Positions 40,378-49,160 of a DNA stretch of 64,000 nucleotides are shown here, piece by piece. Source of the stretch: CALFMR01 sp035550595 (lineage in GTDB: Bacteria; Acidobacteriota; Vicinamibacteria; Vicinamibacterales; SCN-69-37); assembly GCA_035550595.1 (NCBI GenBank), contig DASZOV010000140.1, positions 1 to 64,000 on the forward strand. The letters are read 5' to 3'. Below the pieces are notes generated by a model. The model was not told where the DNA came from. It ran no database searches and saw only the letters and a list, made by a program, of their open reading frames with translations. The translations under genes were made by a program, and so were the position numbers. Position 1 is the first letter of the stretch. Each line of letters begins with the position of its first letter.

Positions 40378-42168
40378 TTACGTTTGCTTCGCGGCGGGCG
40401 TGCGGAGCTTGATGTGCAGTTCCCGCAACTGCTGTTCGGATACGGGCGATGGGGCGTGCATCAGCAAATCTTCCGCGTTCTGGGTCATCGGGAACGCGAT
40501 GACTTCGCGGATGTTCGGTTCCTGCGCGAGCAGCATGACGATGCGGTCCACGCCCGGCGCGAGGCCGCCGTGGGGCGGCGCGCCATAGCGGAACGCGGAG
40601 AGCATCCCGCCGAAGCGCTTCTCCACTTCTTCCGGTCCGTAGCCGGCAATCTCGAACGCGCGCAGCATGACGTCCGGCCGGTGATTCCGGATCGCGCCAC
40701 TCGACAGTTCGACGCCGTTGCAGACGATGTCGTACTGGAAGGCTTTGATCGACAGTGGGTCCGCGCCGTTGAGCGCGTCGAGCCCGCCCTGCGGCATCGA
40801 GAACGGGTTGTGGCTGAAGCCGATCTGCCCCGTCTCCTCGTCGCGCTCGTAGAACGGGAAGTCGGTGATCCAGCAGAAGCGGTACGCGTTCGCCTTGAGC
40901 AGACCGAGCTCGCGGCCGAGGTGCGCACGCAGGCCGTCGACGGGACGACCGATCGTCCGCGCCGGACCGCACGCGAAGAACACGGCGTCGCCCGTCTTGA
41001 CGCCCGCCGTTTCGAACAGCCGCTGCCGCTGTCCCTCGTCGAGGTACTTCGCGAGCGGGCCCTTGGGCGTCTCGGCCACGACGATGTAGGCGAGGCCGCC
41101 GAGGCCGAGCGACTCGCCGACGCCGACCGTCTTGTCGAAGAAGCTGCGCGGCCGATCGGCGGCGCCCGGCGCGGGGATCGCGCGAACGACCGATCCCTCG
41201 TCGACCGCTCTCGCGAAGACGCCGAACGACGAGCCGCGGAAGATCTCACTCACATCGGCCGCACGAATCGGATTGCGCAGGTCCGGCTTGTCCGTGCCGA
41301 ACTGCACCATCGCGTCCTCATAAGCGATACGCGGGAACGGCGCCGCGGTCACGGCCCAGTCCGAGAACTCGGCGAACACGCCGGCCAGCACCGGCTCGAT
41401 GGCGGCGAACACGTCGTCCTGCGTGACGAACGACATCTCGACGTCGAGCTGATAGAACTCGCCGGGCGATCGATCCGCGCGTGCGTCCTCGTCGCGGAAG
41501 CACGGCGCGATCTGGAAGTAGCGATCGAAGCCGGCGACCATCAGCAACTGCTTGAACTGCTGCGGCGCCTGCGGCAGCGCGTAGAACTTGCCCGCGTGCA
41601 AGCGGCTCGGCACGAGGTAGTCGCGCGCACCTTCGGGCGAGCTCGACGTGAGGATCGGCGTCTGGAACTCGAGGAAGCCCTGCGCCTGCATGCGCTGGCG
41701 GAGGCTCGTGATGATCCGCGACCGCAGGACGACGTTGGCGTGGACCTTTTCGCGGCGCAGGTCGAGGAAGCGATAACGCAGCCGCTGATCCTCGGGAATC
41801 TCCTGCGCGCCCGCCACCTGGAACGGCAGCGGATCGGCCGTCGACAGCACATCGATCGCGTCGATGGCGATTTCGACATGTCCGGTCGGGAGCTGAGGAT
41901 TCACGTTCTCCGCGTCGCGGCCGACGACACGTCCGGCCACGCTCAGGACCGTCTCGAGCCGGGCCGTCGACACCGCCTCGAACGCGGGCGACTCCGGCGT
42001 GACGACACACTGCGTGATGCCGTAGTGATCGCGCAGGTCGACGAACAGCAAGTGACCATGATCCCGCTTGCGATGGACCCAGCCAGCCACCCGCACCGTG
42101 CGGCCGATGTCCTCGGGCCGCAGAGCGTCACACGTCACGGTCCGATATGGATTGACTCGTTCACTCAC
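40378..42168 (-). CDS. aspS: Aspartyl-tRNA synthetase
   Basis: Class II synthetase charging tRNA-Asp. The 596-residue product has the N-terminal OB anticodon domain (VRVAGWVHRKRDHGHLLFVDL), motif 2 FRDEDARADRSPGEF (about 220), the bacterial GAD insertion (about 290-420) and motif 3 GLAPGVDRIVML (about 540). The start is GTG at 42168, eight bases after the hisS stop. Whether it also charges tRNA-Asn cannot be told from the window. Confidence 0.96.
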   Translation of the reverse strand: MSERVNPYRTVTCDALRPEDIGRTVRVAGWVHRKRDHGHLLFVDLRDHYGITQCVVTPESPAFEAVSTARLETVLSVAGRVVGRDAENVNPQLPTGHVEIAIDAIDVLSTADPLPFQVAGAQEIPEDQRLRYRFLDLRREKVHANVVLRSRIITSLRQRMQAQGFLEFQTPILTSSSPEGARDYLVPSRLHAGKFYALPQAPQQFKQLLMVAGFDRYFQIAPCFRDEDARADRSPGEFYQLDVEMSFVTQDDVFAAIEPVLAGVFAEFSDWAVTAAPFPRIAYEDAMVQFGTDKPDLRNPIRAADVSEIFRGSSFGVFARAVDEGSVVRAIPAPGAADRPRSFFDKTVGVGESLGLGGLAYIVVAETPKGPLAKYLDEGQRQRLFETAGVKTGDAVFFACGPARTIGRPVDGLRAHLGRELGLLKANAYRFCWITDFPFYERDEETGQIGFSHNPFSMPQGGLDALNGADPLSIKAFQYDIVCNGVELSSGAIRNHRPDVMLRAFEIAGYGPEEVEKRFGGMLSAFRYGAPPHGGLAPGVDRIVMLLAQEPNIREVIAFPMTQNAEDLLMHAPSPVSEQQLRELHIKLRTPAAKQT

Positions 42169-42176
42169 CTGGCGCT

Positions 42177-43511
42177 CTACTCCGTCTCTCGTCGTTGACT
42201 GTCGATGTACTCGAGCACGGCGGCACGCGGCACCGTCGTCTGGCTCGCCGTCCGCATGTTCTTGACGCTCACGGTCCCCTGCGCGCGCTCGTCGTCGCCA
42301 GCGAGCACGACGAAGGGATACCCGCGGCCCGAGGCATATTTGAACTGCCGGCCGGGCTTGCCCGGCTCGGGATAAACGTCCACGCGCAGACCGCCCGCGC
42401 GCAGCATCGCGGCCAGTTCCAGCGCATCGGCGCGCGACGGCTCGTCCCAGAGCGCGACCATGACGTCAGCCGGCGCCTCGCCGACCGACGCCGGAAACAT
42501 CCCGCGCTCGGTCATGACGACGATCAGCCGTTCGAGCCCGAGGGAAAAGCCGCAGGCGGGCACGTCGCGGCCGAGGAACATGCCCACGAGATGATCGTAC
42601 CGGCCGCCGCCGCCGAGGCTGCCGGCCAGATCCGGCACGGCAATCTCCATGATGGCGCCCGTGTAGTATGACAGCCCGCGCGCGAGGCCCGGATCCAGCC
42701 GCAGCCGCCCGGCCGCCGGCGTCGCCTCGGCGAGCGCGTGAATGGTCGTCACCGTCTCGAGCACGGCGGCGCGATCACCGAGCGCCGTGCCCAGACGCGC
42801 ACTGACCGCGGCGAACGATTCTGTCGGATCGGACGCGAAGAGCGCGAGACACGCGCGCGCGACCTTCGGATCGATGCCACGCGATGCCAGTTCCGCGGCC
42901 ACGCCGTCGGCGCCAATCTTGTCCAGCTTGTCGAGCGCGACGAGCGCGTCGGTCTCGAGCGTGGACGGCACGCCGGCCGTCGCGAGCAGCGCCGCGAGCA
43001 GACGCCGATCGTTCAGCCGGATGTGGAAGTCCGCGAAGCCGAGCGTCGCGAGCACTTCGCTGACCGCGGCGATGACCTCGACTTCGACGACTGGCGACGT
43101 CGATCCAATCGCGTCCACGTCGCACTGATAGAACTCGCGGAAGCGGCCGCGCGCCGGCCGGTCCGCGCGCCACACGGGTTGAATCTGGTAGCGGCGGAAA
43201 TATTTCGGCAGCGTCGCCTGGTGCTCGGCGACGACACGCGCGAGAGGCACGGTGAGGTCGTAGCGCAGCGCGAGGTCGGCCTGGCCGCTCGCTTCGTGCT
43301 CGCCGCGGCGAAGAATCTTGAAGATGAGCTTGCCGCCCTCCTCGCCGTACTTGCCCATGAGCGTGTCGATGTTCTCGAACGCCGGCGTCTCGAGCGGCTC
43401 GAAGCCGTACCGCTCGTACACGCGACGCACGACGCCGATGACGTGTTCGCGCCGGCGCACGTCGGCGGGCAGGAAGTCGCGGGTTCCTCGGGCGGGTTGT
43501 GTGGCTGACAT
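42177..43511 (-). CDS. hisS: Histidyl-tRNA synthetase
   Basis: Class II synthetase of 444 residues. Visible motifs: RGTRDFLP at the start, motif 2 QPVWRADRPARGRFREFYQCD (first 20 residues are the core), the His-binding block LARGLSYYTGAIMEI, and motif 3 FSLGLERL. The C-terminal anticodon domain contains FKYASGRGYPFVVLAG. No clear ribosome-binding site precedes the ATG at 43511. Followed by aspS, a common arrangement. Confidence 0.96.
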   Translation of the reverse strand: MSATQPARGTRDFLPADVRRREHVIGVVRRVYERYGFEPLETPAFENIDTLMGKYGEEGGKLIFKILRRGEHEASGQADLALRYDLTVPLARVVAEHQATLPKYFRRYQIQPVWRADRPARGRFREFYQCDVDAIGSTSPVVEVEVIAAVSEVLATLGFADFHIRLNDRRLLAALLATAGVPSTLETDALVALDKLDKIGADGVAAELASRGIDPKVARACLALFASDPTESFAAVSARLGTALGDRAAVLETVTTIHALAEATPAAGRLRLDPGLARGLSYYTGAIMEIAVPDLAGSLGGGGRYDHLVGMFLGRDVPACGFSLGLERLIVVMTERGMFPASVGEAPADVMVALWDEPSRADALELAAMLRAGGLRVDVYPEPGKPGRQFKYASGRGYPFVVLAGDDERAQGTVSVKNMRTASQTTVPRAAVLEYIDSQRRETE

Positions 43512-43526
43512 AACGGTCCGGGCGGC

Positions 43527-44033
43527 TCAGGCCATGTAGTCGAGACGGTACCGGACGTAGCGCTCGGCGTACCCCAGCACGGACCGGACTTCGTCGTCGG
43601 AGAGCGTCCGCCGCACGACGGCGGGACGGCCCATCACGAGCGAGCGCGGCGGCATGACGGTCCCCTCGGTGACGAGCGAACCGGCCGCGACGATCGAGTC
43701 GGCGCCAATCGTGGCGCCATTCAAGAGAATGCTGCCCATGCCGACGAGCACGCGGTCGGCGATCGTGCAGCCGTGCAACACGGCCGCGTGTCCCACCGTC
43801 ACGTCGTCGCCGAGGTCGGTGGGATGCGTGTCGTGCATGACGTGGACGACCGTCCCGTCCTGGACGTTCGTCCGTGCACCGATGCGGATGCGGTTGACGT
43901 CACCGCGGACGACGACCTGCATCCAGATACTGCTCTCAGGGCCAATGGCGACGTCGCCGATGACCTGGGCGCTCTCGTCGACGTAGGCGGTCGGGTGCAC
44001 GTCGGGCAGACGGCCGCGATACGGGCGAAGCAT
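43527..44033 (-). CDS. Gamma-class carbonic anhydrase-like hexapeptide protein
   Basis: The 168-residue left-handed beta-helix protein has hexapeptide repeats through about 15-140. Candidate zinc-ligand histidines are in VVHVMHD and VGHAAVLHGC (about 78-100), as in gamma-carbonic anhydrases; related proteins include YrdA and PaaY. Activity is plausible but not proven. A perfect TATAAT ends seven bases before the ATG, and there is no ribosome-binding site. Confidence 0.88.
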   Translation of the reverse strand: MLRPYRGRLPDVHPTAYVDESAQVIGDVAIGPESSIWMQVVVRGDVNRIRIGARTNVQDGTVVHVMHDTHPTDLGDDVTVGHAAVLHGCTIADRVLVGMGSILLNGATIGADSIVAAGSLVTEGTVMPPRSLVMGRPAVVRRTLSDDEVRSVLGYAERYVRYRLDYMA

Positions 44034-44040
44034 CCGCAGG

Positions 44041-44046
44041 ATTATA
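44041..44046 (-). promoter_or_regulatory. Consensus leaderless -10 overlapping the tetR stop codon
   Basis: TATAAT on the minus strand, seven bases before the carbonic anhydrase ATG at 44033. The TAA within it is the tetR stop codon. Confidence 0.6.
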
Positions 44047-44803
44047 GCGGGTCAGCCGGGGCGGGCCGGCGCGGGGCGCGATGGATGGCGCGATGAACCG
44101 TCGAGCGGGACGCGTGCGCGCGAGAACGCGCGGCGACGGCGCGGGCCGGTGGAGGGACCGGCACGTCCGTACGATAGGCACGCAAACCCGCGAGCGAGAA
44201 CGCGGTGACGTGCGCGATGACCGACTCCAGGTCGAACGCGCCCGGCACGCGGCCGCGCAGCCGATCGAAGACGACGTTCGGCTTGAAGCTCACGACGAGC
44301 GAGTGGATGCCCAGCGCCGAACGGACGACGCGCGCGTCGTCGGGCGGCGCGTCGAGCAGCGCGGCGACCACGCCGCGGAGGTAGTCGAACCTCGGCCTGA
44401 AGATCCGCTCGATGATGGCCGGCATGCCGGGCGTCGGGTCGTGCAATTCGCGATGGATGAGTTGCTGAAGCGCGATCATCGTCCGCGGCTTCGCGCTGGC
44501 GGCGAACAGGCTCTCCGCGTGGACGCGGATGTAGGCGGCCAACTGGCCCGCGGGCGGCTGGCCTTCACCGGCGCGCCGGGCAGCATCGGTCGCATCGAGC
44601 ATGACGCCGGCCGCCGACTGAATGACTTCGGTGTAGAGCCCACGCTTGTCGCCGAAGTGGTAATTGACGGCGGCGACGTTCGCGCGCGCATCGCGGCAGA
44701 TCGCGCGGATCGTGACGCCCTTGAAGCCGCGTGCCGCGAACAGCGCCGTGGCCGCGTCCACGATGCGCTGCCGCGTCCGTTGGTCGCCGTGCGCCCGACT
44801 CAT
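44042..44803 (-). CDS. TetR-family regulator (CecR-like)
   Basis: The 253-residue product has an N-terminal helix-turn-helix (RIVDAATALFAARGFKGVTI, then NVAAVNYHFGDKRGLY, about 12-57). The C-terminal ligand domain resembles the DUF1956 type seen in E. coli CecR. A basic Arg/His/Pro-rich tail (about 218-253) is unusual. The start overlaps the permease stop as TGATG. It is last in the hlyD-ATPase-permease-tetR run, so it probably represses its own operon through the palindrome at 47974-48008. Confidence 0.85.
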   Translation of the reverse strand: MSRAHGDQRTRQRIVDAATALFAARGFKGVTIRAICRDARANVAAVNYHFGDKRGLYTEVIQSAAGVMLDATDAARRAGEGQPPAGQLAAYIRVHAESLFAASAKPRTMIALQQLIHRELHDPTPGMPAIIERIFRPRFDYLRGVVAALLDAPPDDARVVRSALGIHSLVVSFKPNVVFDRLRGRVPGAFDLESVIAHVTAFSLAGLRAYRTDVPVPPPARAVAARSRAHASRSTVHRAIHRAPRRPAPADPL

Positions 44804-45918
44804 CAGAGCGTTCTCTTGAAGAGCCGCGTCGCGAGCGTCATCGCGAGCGTCGAGAATGCGGTGAGGAAGAACAGGTCGAACGCAATCGCGCCGAAACCCG
44901 TGTTCTTGAGCAGCAGACACTTGAACGCGTGCACGGCGTAGGTGAACGGATCGGCGACCGCGATCACCTGCATCCAGTGCGGAAAGCCCTGCTGCGGATA
45001 CACGGCACCGCTCGGGAAGTACAGGATCGTGTTCAGCACGCCGAACGTCGCGCGCGGCACGAGCGGATCGGTCACGCGGACCATCAGCAGGAACATGAGA
45101 CTGATGAGCGCGAACGACGTGATCGCGATGACGACGAACATCCGGAAGAGACGGAGCGGCTCGAACGGATTGGGAATGCCGGCGATGACCGCGCCAATCA
45201 GCATGAGCACGATGCCCGCGATGACGGCCTTGATCGTCCCGGAGAGATTGAAGCCCGCGATGAGCTCGAGCTTCGTGATGGGCGTGACGAGATAGCCCTC
45301 GTGCAGCCCGCGCGCCTTGTCGTCGATGAAGATGATGCCGCCGCCGATCATCACCATCATGAAGATCGACATGACGACCGACCCGGGCAGCAGGTACTGG
45401 ATGTACGGCACGTACGGATACACCTCGACGACGTCGAGCGTCGGCGACGTCGCCACGCGATCGGTCGTCGCCACCGGTTGGCCGAGCGACGCCATCGCGT
45501 TCGACATCGTGGCCGCGAGCGTGGCCGTGGCGAAGTTGTCCGTGTTGTCCTCGATGAGCGCAACGCGCGGCGCGTCGCCGGCGAGCAGGCGGCGCGAGTA
45601 GTCAGGCGGAATCGTGAGCACGCCGCTGAGGTGGCCGTTGCGCAGGTCGGACAGCGCACGCCCCTCGTCGGTGTACGGCACCGTGTCGAACGTCCGCGCG
45701 TTGGCGCCGACGGCCTGCATCATCTCGTGGATCTTGATGGCCGGCACCGCACGGTCGTGATCGACGAGCCCGATCTTCAGGTGCTTGACGTTGCCGCCGA
45801 ACGCGTAGCCGAGCACCACGAGCTGGAGCACGGGAAACACGAGCGACATGACGATGAGCGTGGGGCTGCGGCGGAAGCGCCGCAGTTCGCGTTCGATGAT
45901 GGCCCAGGTGCGTGCCAC
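44803..45918 (-). CDS. ABC-2 type transport permease
   Basis: The 371-residue product has the ABC-2 layout: one N-terminal helix (about 22-42), a periplasmic domain (about 45-175) and five helices in the second half. The end of the periplasmic part and TM2 read YLLPGSVVMSIFMMVMIGG. It resembles the YbhS/YbhR and drug-exporter permeases. Only one permease gene is present, unlike E. coli ybhGFSR with two, so a homodimer is likely. Confidence 0.88.
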   Translation of the reverse strand: MARTWAIIERELRRFRRSPTLIVMSLVFPVLQLVVLGYAFGGNVKHLKIGLVDHDRAVPAIKIHEMMQAVGANARTFDTVPYTDEGRALSDLRNGHLSGVLTIPPDYSRRLLAGDAPRVALIEDNTDNFATATLAATMSNAMASLGQPVATTDRVATSPTLDVVEVYPYVPYIQYLLPGSVVMSIFMMVMIGGGIIFIDDKARGLHEGYLVTPITKLELIAGFNLSGTIKAVIAGIVLMLIGAVIAGIPNPFEPLRLFRMFVVIAITSFALISLMFLLMVRVTDPLVPRATFGVLNTILYFPSGAVYPQQGFPHWMQVIAVADPFTYAVHAFKCLLLKNTGFGAIAFDLFFLTAFSTLAMTLATRLFKRTL

Positions 45919-45921
45919 GGC

Positions 45922-46905
45922 TCACCGTCCCATGGAGGCGAACGTGCGAGGCGCCGCCTCTTGCAGCGCGTCGCGAAGCGCCCGCCCGGTGTAGTGGACG
46001 AACACGTCGTCGAGCGTCGTGCTCTGCACCGCGAGCGATTGGATCGTGAGCCCGGCCGTGGCCGCGGCCTCGAAGAGCGCACGCGTCGTCTCCGGCCCGC
46101 CCGTTGACGCGATGCGGAAGACGGCGTCCTGCCGCGTGACCGACTCGACGCCAGGCAGCGCGGCGAGCCGATCGGCCCAGCCGTCGGGCACGGCCGAGAA
46201 GCTCACTTCGAGGATGTTGCGGCCGGCAATCGACGCCTTGAGCATGAGCGGCGAATCGAGCGCCTTGAGCTCGCCGTGATCGATGATCGCGATGTGGTCG
46301 CAGAGCCGATCCGCCTCGTCCATGTAGTGCGTCGTGATGAGGACCGTCAATCGGCGTCGCTCCTTCAGTTCACGGAGCATCTCCCAGACCGCCACGCGCG
46401 AGACGGGGTCGAGACCGGTCGTCGGCTCGTCCAGGAAGAAGATGTGCGGCTCGTGGACGAGACCACGCGCGATCTCGACGCGCCGCCGCATGCCGCCCGA
46501 GAGGTTCTTCACCGGCGCGTCCGCCCAGTCGGTGAGCGAGACGGCCTCGAGCAGTTCATCGATGATCAGCCGGCGCCGCTCGCGCGGCACGCCGTAGAGC
46601 TTCGCGTAGATCTGCAGGTTCTCGCGCACGCTGAGCTCGGTGTCGCTCGTCATCGCCTGGGGGATGACGCCAATCACCTGCCGTACCTGGTCGGCCTGGG
46701 TCGCGATGTCGAAGCCGTGGACGAGCGCCGTGCCGGCCGTGGGCGTGATGAGCGTCGTCAGCATCCGGATGAGCGTCGACTTGCCGGCGCCGTTCGGCCC
46801 CAGCAGGCCGAAGATCTCGCCGTCGTCGACGTGGAAGCTGACGCCTTTGACGGCGGTGAAGTCGCCGAAGCGTTTGACGAGTTGCTGAACGTCGATCGCG
46901 TACAT
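45922..46905 (-). CDS. ABC transporter ATPase of an HlyD-linked exporter
   Basis: The 327-residue product has a single nucleotide-binding domain: Walker A GLLGPNGAGKST (about 34), Q-loop VIGVIPQ, signature LSGGMRRRVEIARGL (about 135), Walker B IFFLDEPTTGLDP, and a DUF4162-type tail. The ATG at 46905 starts MYAIDVQQLVKRFGDFTAVKG; longer reading upstream is antisense to hlyD. It lies between hlyD (five bases) and the permease (three bases). Confidence 0.93.
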   Translation of the reverse strand: MYAIDVQQLVKRFGDFTAVKGVSFHVDDGEIFGLLGPNGAGKSTLIRMLTTLITPTAGTALVHGFDIATQADQVRQVIGVIPQAMTSDTELSVRENLQIYAKLYGVPRERRRLIIDELLEAVSLTDWADAPVKNLSGGMRRRVEIARGLVHEPHIFFLDEPTTGLDPVSRVAVWEMLRELKERRRLTVLITTHYMDEADRLCDHIAIIDHGELKALDSPLMLKASIAGRNILEVSFSAVPDGWADRLAALPGVESVTRQDAVFRIASTGGPETTRALFEAAATAGLTIQSLAVQSTTLDDVFVHYTGRALRDALQEAAPRTFASMGR

Positions 46906-46910
46906 CGTCG

Positions 46911-47957
46911 TCAGTGTGCCACCGGCAGGAGCACGTACGCCGTCATCCCGACCGCCAGGCGGCGATCGTGGTTGTCGACGCGGAGCCGGATCTCGAACGT
47001 CTTGATGTCGCGCTTGGTGCGGCTGACGTCGCGCTGCGTGGCGAAGCCGGCGTCGACGCCGCGGTAGAACACGGTGCCGTCCTCTTCCACGCCCGACGGC
47101 AGGCGCACGCGCAGGTGGTCGCCGATCTTCACGCGGTCGATGTAGGTCTCCTCGACGTCGGCGCGCACCCACAAATCATCGGGATTCACGAGCGTGACGA
47201 TGGGCTGCCCGGCCGCGACGACCTCGCCCTGCCGCGCCGCGCGGACTTCCACGATGCCGGCAATGGGCGCGCGGACGTCGGTGTAGGCCAGCCGCACGTC
47301 CGCTTTCTTCTGCTGGGCCATCGCGGCGGCCGACTGCGCACGACTGGCCGCGAGCTCGCTCCGCTTGACGGCGACCTGTTCCGCGTTGGCCTGCGCCATG
47401 GCGAGCGCGGCACGCGCCGCGTCCACTTGCTTGCCGAGCGAGGCCACGTGCGCCACGAGCGCGTCGTAGGCCGTGCGCGACTGGTCGAACTGCTCCTGCG
47501 CGATGACGCCTTCCTTGACGAGCCGCTGATTGCGGTCGAACGTCAGCTTCGCGTTCTCGAGATCGGCTTCGCTCGACTTCTGCGCCGCCTCGGCGGCGGC
47601 GACGTCGGCTTCGGCCTGATGAATCTGGCTCTGCGTCTGCTGTTCCTGGTAGCGCAGCGCCGCCTCGTTCTGACTGACGGCCGACGACGCGCCTTCGGCG
47701 GCGCTCGTGTAGTAGGCGCGGTCGGCGGCGAGCTCGGCCGGCGCGATCGTGGCGATGAGCTGTCCGGCCGTGACCGTGTCGCCTTCGTTCACCGCGAGCT
47801 GGCTGATCTGGCCGGCAATCTGCGGGCCGACGACGACGTCGTTGGTCGTGACGATACCGGTGAGCGTAAGGACGTCGGGGCCGGAGCGCGAGAAATAGTA
47901 GGCGACTCCGGCGGCGACGATGAGCAGGACGATGAGCGGGCGGCGGAAGCGCTTCAT
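46911..47957 (-). CDS. HlyD-family membrane fusion protein
   Basis: Periplasmic adaptor of 348 residues with an N-terminal anchor (7-24), a lipoyl half (VVVGPQIAGQISQLAVNEGDTV), a long alpha-helical hairpin (about 85-205, Ala/Gln-rich coiled coil), the second lipoyl half (APIAGIVEVRAARQGEVV) and a beta-barrel domain. Resembles YbhG/EmrA-type adaptors. The ATG at 47957 is the first gene of the operon, 24 bases after the predicted transcription start. Confidence 0.92.
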   Translation of the reverse strand: MKRFRRPLIVLLIVAAGVAYYFSRSGPDVLTLTGIVTTNDVVVGPQIAGQISQLAVNEGDTVTAGQLIATIAPAELAADRAYYTSAAEGASSAVSQNEAALRYQEQQTQSQIHQAEADVAAAEAAQKSSEADLENAKLTFDRNQRLVKEGVIAQEQFDQSRTAYDALVAHVASLGKQVDAARAALAMAQANAEQVAVKRSELAASRAQSAAAMAQQKKADVRLAYTDVRAPIAGIVEVRAARQGEVVAAGQPIVTLVNPDDLWVRADVEETYIDRVKIGDHLRVRLPSGVEEDGTVFYRGVDAGFATQRDVSRTKRDIKTFEIRLRVDNHDRRLAVGMTAYVLLPVAH

Positions 47958-47973
47958 GGACGAGAGGCCCCTG

Positions 47974-48017
47974 GAATCAAACATCTGACTAAAACACGTG
48001 TTTGATTCCCGTGTCAA
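47974..48017 (-). promoter_or_regulatory. Promoter and TetR-type operator of the hlyD operon
   Basis: A perfect inverted repeat GAATCAAACA (47974-47983)/TGTTTGATTC (47999-48008) encloses a perfect 12-base palindrome AAACACGTGTTT (47992-48003). On the minus strand TTGACA (48012-48017) and TTTAGT (47988-47993), 18 bases apart, form a promoter overlapped by these palindromes. A third half-site TCAAAC lies at 48014-48019. The cognate TetR gene is at the end of the operon. Confidence 0.75.
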
Positions 48018-48033
48018 ACGCTTCGGCCGATGG

Positions 48034-48039
48034 AATAAT
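48034..48039 (+). promoter_or_regulatory. Possible leaderless -10 of moaA
   Basis: AATAAT lies seven bases before an in-frame GTG at 48047 and overlaps the ATG at 48038. If used, translation would start at 48047. Confidence 0.4.
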
Positions 48040-49075
48040 GGCCGGCGTGTCCTCTCCCGTTGTCGACACGCAGCGGCGGCCGCTTCGTACGCTGCGGCTC
48101 TCGGTCACCGACCGCTGTAACCTCCGCTGCCACTACTGCATGCCGGAGGACGCCTACGCGTGGCTGCCGCGCGAAGATCTGCTCACGTTCGAGGAGATCG
48201 GACGCGTCGTCGATCGGCTCGGCGACGCCGGCGTCGAGCGCGTCCGGCTGACCGGCGGCGAGCCGCTGCTGCGCCGCGGGGTCGACACGCTCGTCGCCGC
48301 GCTCGCCCGCCGGCCCTGGCTTCGCGAGCTCACGCTCACGACCAATGGCGTGCGGCTCGCCGATGCCGCGGCCGACCTGCGACGCGCCGGCCTCGACCGC
48401 CTCACGGTCAGCCTCGACACGCTCCAAGCAGATCGCTTCGTCCGACTCGCCCGCGTCGACGCGCTGGCCGACGTGCTCGCGGGCATCGACGCGGCGACGC
48501 GCGCCGGCTTCCCCCTCAAGCTCGACACGGTCGTCACGCGCGGCGACAACGACGACGAGATGCTCGATCTGCTGGACTACGCGCGCGTCGCCGGTGCGGA
48601 GATCCGATTCATCGAGTACATGGACGTGGGCGGCGCCACGCACTGGCGGCCCGAGGCGGTCGTCACGCGGGACGAGATGCTCGCGCGGATCGCGGACGTT
48701 CGCGGACCGATCGAGGCCATCGCGGCCGACGATCCCGCTGCACCGGCCGCGCGCTTCCGCCTGGCGGACGGCCAGACGTTCGGCATCATCGCGTCCACGT
48801 CACGCCCGTTCTGCCGGGACTGCGATCGCGCGCGTCTCACCGCCGACGGCGTGCTGCTGCTCTGCCTCTACGCGCAACACGGCACCGACCTGCGCCGGCC
48901 GCTCCGCGCAGGCGCGAGCGACGAGACGCTCGACCGCGTCATCCGCGCCGTGTGGGAATCGCGCGCCGACCGCGGCGCCGAAGAGCGGCTGCACGTCCGC
49001 GAACGCGCCGCCTACATCCCCATCGGCCGCCTCAGGCACGACGCGCACCTGGAAATGCACACGCGAGGGGGATGA
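48038..49075 (+). CDS. moaA: GTP 3',8-cyclase MoaA (molybdenum cofactor)
   Basis: Radical SAM enzyme for the first step of molybdopterin synthesis. The 345-residue product has the SAM cluster motif CNLRCHYC (about 30-37), GGEPLLRRG, and a C-terminal second cluster FCRDCDRARLTADG...CLY. It ends in Gly-Gly, which is required in MoaA. The start could be ATG 48038 or GTG 48047; the latter fits the -10 at 48034-48039. No other moa genes are adjacent, and no Moco riboswitch is seen. Confidence 0.93.
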   Translation: MAGVSSPVVDTQRRPLRTLRLSVTDRCNLRCHYCMPEDAYAWLPREDLLTFEEIGRVVDRLGDAGVERVRLTGGEPLLRRGVDTLVAALARRPWLRELTLTTNGVRLADAAADLRRAGLDRLTVSLDTLQADRFVRLARVDALADVLAGIDAATRAGFPLKLDTVVTRGDNDDEMLDLLDYARVAGAEIRFIEYMDVGGATHWRPEAVVTRDEMLARIADVRGPIEAIAADDPAAPAARFRLADGQTFGIIASTSRPFCRDCDRARLTADGVLLLCLYAQHGTDLRRPLRAGASDETLDRVIRAVWESRADRGAEERLHVRERAAYIPIGRLRHDAHLEMHTRGG

Positions 49076-49079
49076 GGGC

Positions 49080-49150
49080 AAGTTAGAAGTGGGAAGACAG
49101 AAGCCAGAAGGGGGTTCTGGGCTCGCGCGAAGGCGCGAAGACGCGAAGGA
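49080..49150 (+). repeat. Repeat modules A and B after moaA
   Basis: Module A starts four bases after the moaA stop (AAGTTAGAAGTGGGAAG, GCCAGAAG). Module B (CTCGCGCGAAGGCGCGAAG, then ACGCGAAGG) follows. Both are sense to moaA. Confidence 0.75.
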
Positions 49151-49160
49151 AATCTTTTCT

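Noticed and set aside
48001..48037. Molybdenum cofactor riboswitch before moaA
   Set aside because: The space to the divergent hlyD promoter is only tens of bases and is filled by the operator palindromes; no room for the riboswitch fold.
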